Source of the DNA: Terriglobia bacterium
GTDB taxonomy: Bacteria; Acidobacteriota; Terriglobia; Acidiferrales; UBA7541
DNA length: 64,000 bases
NCBI GenBank assembly: GCA_020073705.1
Contig: JAIQES010000018.1
Coordinates: 1 to 64,000 of the forward strand
Reading direction: 5' to 3'
Program-made: the position numbers and the translations under genes
Shown here: positions 62,043 to 64,000 of the stretch, one piece after another
How the letters are laid out: the number at the start of each line of letters is the position of its first letter
Position numbering within the stretch: the first letter of the stretch is position 1
The notes under the pieces: generated by a model
The model's database searches: none
The model's input: only the letters and a program-made list of their open reading frames with translations
What the model was told of the DNA's origin: nothing

Positions 62043-63062
62043 TTACCGTCCCGCCGCAGCCACCGCCATAGCACTCTGGAGTGTCTGCATCATCGCCGCG
62101 AACCCCGGCAAATCGAGCGACTGCGGGCCGTCCGACAACGCTCGCTCCGGACACGGATGGACCTCGATGATGAGGCCGTCCGCGCCAATCGCGACCGCTG
62201 CGCACGACGCGGCAGGAACCAGGCTTCGCCGGCCGGTTGCGTGTGATGGGTCCACAACGATGGGCAAATGGCAAAGCTCCTTCGCCAGCGCAACTCCCAC
62301 CAAATCCAGCGTGTTCCGCAATTCTGAGTCAAACGTCTTGATCCCTCGCTCGCACAAAACCACGTTGGGATTGCCGCCTGAAAGCAAATACTCGGCAGCC
62401 AGCAGCCATTCCTTAATCGTGGCCGAAGGGCCGCGCTTGAGAAGAACCGGCCGGGGGACAGTGGCCAGCCGGCGAAGAAGCGGGTAGTTCTGCATGTTGC
62501 GAGCCCCAACTTGCATCATGTCCGCATATTCCACCACCGCATCGAGGTCTTCGATGCCCATGACTTCCGTCACGATGGGAAGCCCGGTTTCTTCGCTCGC
62601 TTCTTTCAGGATCTTGAGTCCCTCGAGGCCAAGGCCCTGGAAGTCATAGGGCGAGGTCCGCGGCTTGTATGCGCCGCCTCGAAGAATCGTGGCTCCCGCT
62701 GCTTTGACCGCGCGCGCTGTCTCCATCAATTGTTCTCGCGACTCGACCGAACACGGCCCGGCCATCACGACCAATTCCGGCCCGCCGATCCGCACGTCCT
62801 TCACGTTTACTATCGTGCGCTGCGTCTGTAACTGCAGGCTAACCAAGGTAAAGGGTTGTGAGATCGAAATAAGATCCTCTACACCTGGCGCCACCCGCAG
62901 GGCTTCCAGTTCGTTCCGGCGCCCGCGGTTTTTGCCCACTACGCCGATCACGGTACGCTCCGCGCCTTTTATCAGATGGGGCAGAAAACCGCATTCCTTG
63001 ATACGCTCCATGACATGGTCGATCTGCTCTTGAGTCGCCGTCGACGACATATTGACGATCAT
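62043..63062 (-). CDS. aroF: 3-deoxy-7-phosphoheptulonate synthase (DAHP synthase, type I-beta)
   Basis: 339 residues; AAAGGAG precedes the ATG. An N-terminal ferredoxin-like regulatory part (about 1-85, [20 protein letters not shown]) precedes the barrel: [67 protein letters not shown] and [13 protein letters not shown] (metal and PEP/E4P residues). It makes the first shikimate-pathway step. Regulated at two levels: the N-domain suggests allostery, and the leader (63099-63328) shows attenuation by aromatic amino acids. Confidence 0.94.
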   Translation of the reverse strand: MIVNMSSTATQEQIDHVMERIKECGFLPHLIKGAERTVIGVVGKNRGRRNELEALRVAPGVEDLISISQPFTLVSLQLQTQRTIVNVKDVRIGGPELVVMAGPCSVESREQLMETARAVKAAGATILRGGAYKPRTSPYDFQGLGLEGLKILKEASEETGLPIVTEVMGIEDLDAVVEYADMMQVGARNMQNYPLLRRLATVPRPVLLKRGPSATIKEWLLAAEYLLSGGNPNVVLCERGIKTFDSELRNTLDLVGVALAKELCHLPIVVDPSHATGRRSLVPAASCAAVAIGADGLIIEVHPCPERALSDGPQSLDLPGFAAMMQTLQSAMAVAAAGR

Positions 63063-63098
63063 TGTTAAATCTCCTTTTGCAATCTTTCCACAAGGGCG

Positions 63099-63133
63099 AA
63101 AAAAAAGCCGCGAACCCTGTGGGAACTCGCGGC
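63099..63133 (-). terminator. Attenuator terminator in the aroF leader
   Basis: On the minus strand GCCGCGA and TCGCGGC form a 7-bp stem followed by eight T. It ends about 25 bases before the aroF ribosome site, so it would stop transcription before the gene unless prevented. Confidence 0.9.
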
Positions 63134-63172
63134 CAGTATCGGGAATCTTTTCGCGCTATTTAGCTTTTCGCC

Positions 63173-63265
63173 CTACCTCGAATCACGCGCGATCCGCCCC
63201 TGGCCGCTTCCCACCCATGGGAAGCGGTACGTAAAAGCGAACCAATAATAGTAGCGCGTTTGCAT
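63173..63265 (-). CDS. aroF leader peptide (30 residues, aromatic-rich)
   Basis: ATG 63265 to TAG 63173-63175. Residues 4-17 read RYYYWFAFTYRFPW: four Tyr, three Phe and two Trp among 14. The rest (VGSGQGRIARDSR) is Gly/Arg-rich. Start is 28 bases after the predicted transcription start. A strong hairpin (63204-63227) overlaps codons 13-21, and the terminator follows 40 bases after the stop. Ribosome stalling at the aromatic codons would free the leader RNA to avoid the terminator. Ribosome site weak. Confidence 0.85.
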   Translation of the reverse strand: MQTRYYYWFAFTYRFPWVGSGQGRIARDSR

Positions 63266-63299
63266 AATCGAGCTAATGATCTTCCAGCTAACTTTACCT

Positions 63300-63328
63300 A
63301 AAATACGCAAGAAATGCCCTGATGTCAA
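63300..63328 (-). promoter_or_regulatory. Sigma-70 promoter of the aroF leader
   Basis: On the minus strand TTGACA (63328-63323), a 17-bp spacer and TATTTT (63305-63300). Transcription should begin near 63293, just ahead of the leader peptide. Confidence 0.8.
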
Positions 63329-63510
63329 GGGCTGCCTTCGCTTTCAGGCGAGAACCAATTTTGCTGGGAGGGCTCGGTTGAAAGTAAAGGGATGTATACT
63401 ATTGTCGAAAGGCCAAAAAATTAATTCCGGAGTAAAAGGAAATCTTGGCTTATTCCGGGTCTGGCCGTGGTGAATCTTGCTTGCCCTCTCAAAAGAACGG
63501 AAGGGGTCTG

Positions 63511-64000
63511 ATGGTTTCGACGGGTGCGTTATTTCGAAAGGTCTGGATCTCCATCGCCGATCGGGGCTTGGACCTGCTGCGAAGAGCATCCGGCAACGCG
63601 TCGTTGGAATCGCGATGCCGCGAATTACTCTCCGAGCGCGGTGAAGCTTCTGGAATCGCTTTAGCACGGGAAATTTCCGAGCGCTATCAGGGACTACCTG
63701 GTCCGGCGAAGGAGGCGTTCTTTTTGGCGCTTTTGAACCCCGCGTTTCTCCCTGATCCCAAGTCTGTGTTTGCCGCGGCCGAAAAGTACCGCTCGAAGCC
63801 GGATTCGCAAACACTCGCCTCGTTGTTCATCGCGGTCGAGCCACCGCGCCAGGAACTGTTCCGGCGCATTAATCTTGCCCCCGGCGGAACGGCGGTGCTG
63901 GTGCAGATGCGCGAGGACCTGCTGCGTCTTCTGCCCACTCGGCCTAAACTCAGGCCGGTGGATATGGATATGCGGCACTTACTGGCGTCGTGGTTTAACC
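63511..64000 (+). CDS. Malonyl-CoA decarboxylase, N-terminal part (cut by window edge)
   Basis: 163 codons are visible and the frame runs off the window. GGAAGGGG precedes the ATG by about five bases. CRELLSERGEASGIALAREI, FFLALLNPAFLPDP, AVEPPRQELFRRINLAPGGT and MRHLLASWF match the helical N-terminal domain of malonyl-CoA decarboxylase, which turns malonyl-CoA into acetyl-CoA. The catalytic GNAT-like part lies beyond the window. Divergent from the aroF leader. Confidence 0.85.
   Translation, partial: MVSTGALFRKVWISIADRGLDLLRRASGNASLESRCRELLSERGEASGIALAREISERYQGLPGPAKEAFFLALLNPAFLPDPKSVFAAAEKYRSKPDSQTLASLFIAVEPPRQELFRRINLAPGGTAVLVQMREDLLRLLPTRPKLRPVDMDMRHLLASWFN

Noticed and set aside
63099-63265. 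T-box riboswitch in the aroF leader
   Set aside because: No good T-box consensus is seen, while the aromatic-rich leader peptide plus terminator explains the region better.
63500-63545. tmRNA-like GGTTTCGACGGG at 63513
   Set aside because: It lies within the malonyl-CoA decarboxylase reading frame; no matching 3-prime tRNA-like end or tag reading frame follows.
63344-63978. Minus-strand frames opposite the right window edge
   Set aside because: The plus strand here encodes a clear malonyl-CoA decarboxylase start with a good ribosome site; the minus frames are shadows.

Overview
The window looks like chromosomal DNA of an Acidobacteriota species (inference). The support is family content: DUF2934 domains, a VWFA-related secreted protein, MscL with a C-terminal zinc ribbon, AsmA and DUF4197 proteins, CsgG-like and glycine-zipper envelope proteins, and a Gram-negative envelope toolkit with many GC-rich genes.

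Layout. 1-5.1 kb: a cut-off PilZ gene, then an aromatic-acid block (LigK-type aldolase, DUF6282 hydrolase, MFS carrier, divergent LigJ-type hydratase) typical of the meta-cleavage route of gallate or protocatechuate. 5.2-8.9 kb: a Tat-exported metallo-beta-lactamase-fold protein, an NTF2-like protein, a PEBP protein, and a tyrosine-recombinase stub beside a CAT-anticodon tRNA. 9.2-15.1 kb: a 2-oxoacid dehydrogenase cluster (E3, lipB, E1 alpha, E1 beta, E2). 15.2-24.8 kb: DUF3037/HipA-like pair, LigI-like hydrolase, EF-G-2-like GTPase, MltD-like transglycosylase, greA. 24.8-32.8 kb: envelope genes between a tRNA-Ser 3-prime fragment and an intact tRNA-Ser(GCT). 33-42.4 kb: CRP/FNR-type regulator, CsgG-like lipoprotein-type gene, biotin carboxylase and carrier, DUF4238, SurA-like isomerase, rpmB, and a HAD-ATPase fusion. 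42.6-58.5 kb: a stress module. 58.5-64 kb: IS256 remnant, unknown membrane protein, tRNA-Arg, aroF with a leader-peptide attenuator, and the start of malonyl-CoA decarboxylase.

The most notable signal is an operator seen nine times between 28.3 and 58.0 kb. It is a CRP-like dyad (TGTGA-N6-TCACA type), and in eight of nine places a second dyad follows at exactly the same spacing, giving four half-sites at 11-bp steps (dyad centres 22 bp apart). The arrays lie upstream of AsmA, a glycine-zipper protein, a sigma-54 activator and DUF2934-sHSP, a tandem UspA protein and second DUF2934-sHSP, a phosphoribosyltransferase (then groEL), an LPXTA protein-VWA-sortase operon and a DUF882 peptidase, an L,D-transpeptidase, and Dps plus a radical SAM protein. 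Two CRP/FNR paralogues in the window share four cysteines at identical positions (13, 16, 25, 64) and a CRP-like recognition helix. One of them lies in an operon (STAS, CRP, receiver) preceded by a good sigma-54 promoter and repeat elements next to a sigma-54 activator gene. I infer a redox- or hypoxia-responsive, dormancy-like regulon reaching from chaperones to the cell envelope.

A second strong find is upstream of aroF: a sigma-70 promoter, a 30-codon leader peptide packed with Tyr, Phe and Trp codons, and a terminator just before the aroF ribosome site. This is textbook architecture for attenuation by aromatic aminoacyl-tRNA.
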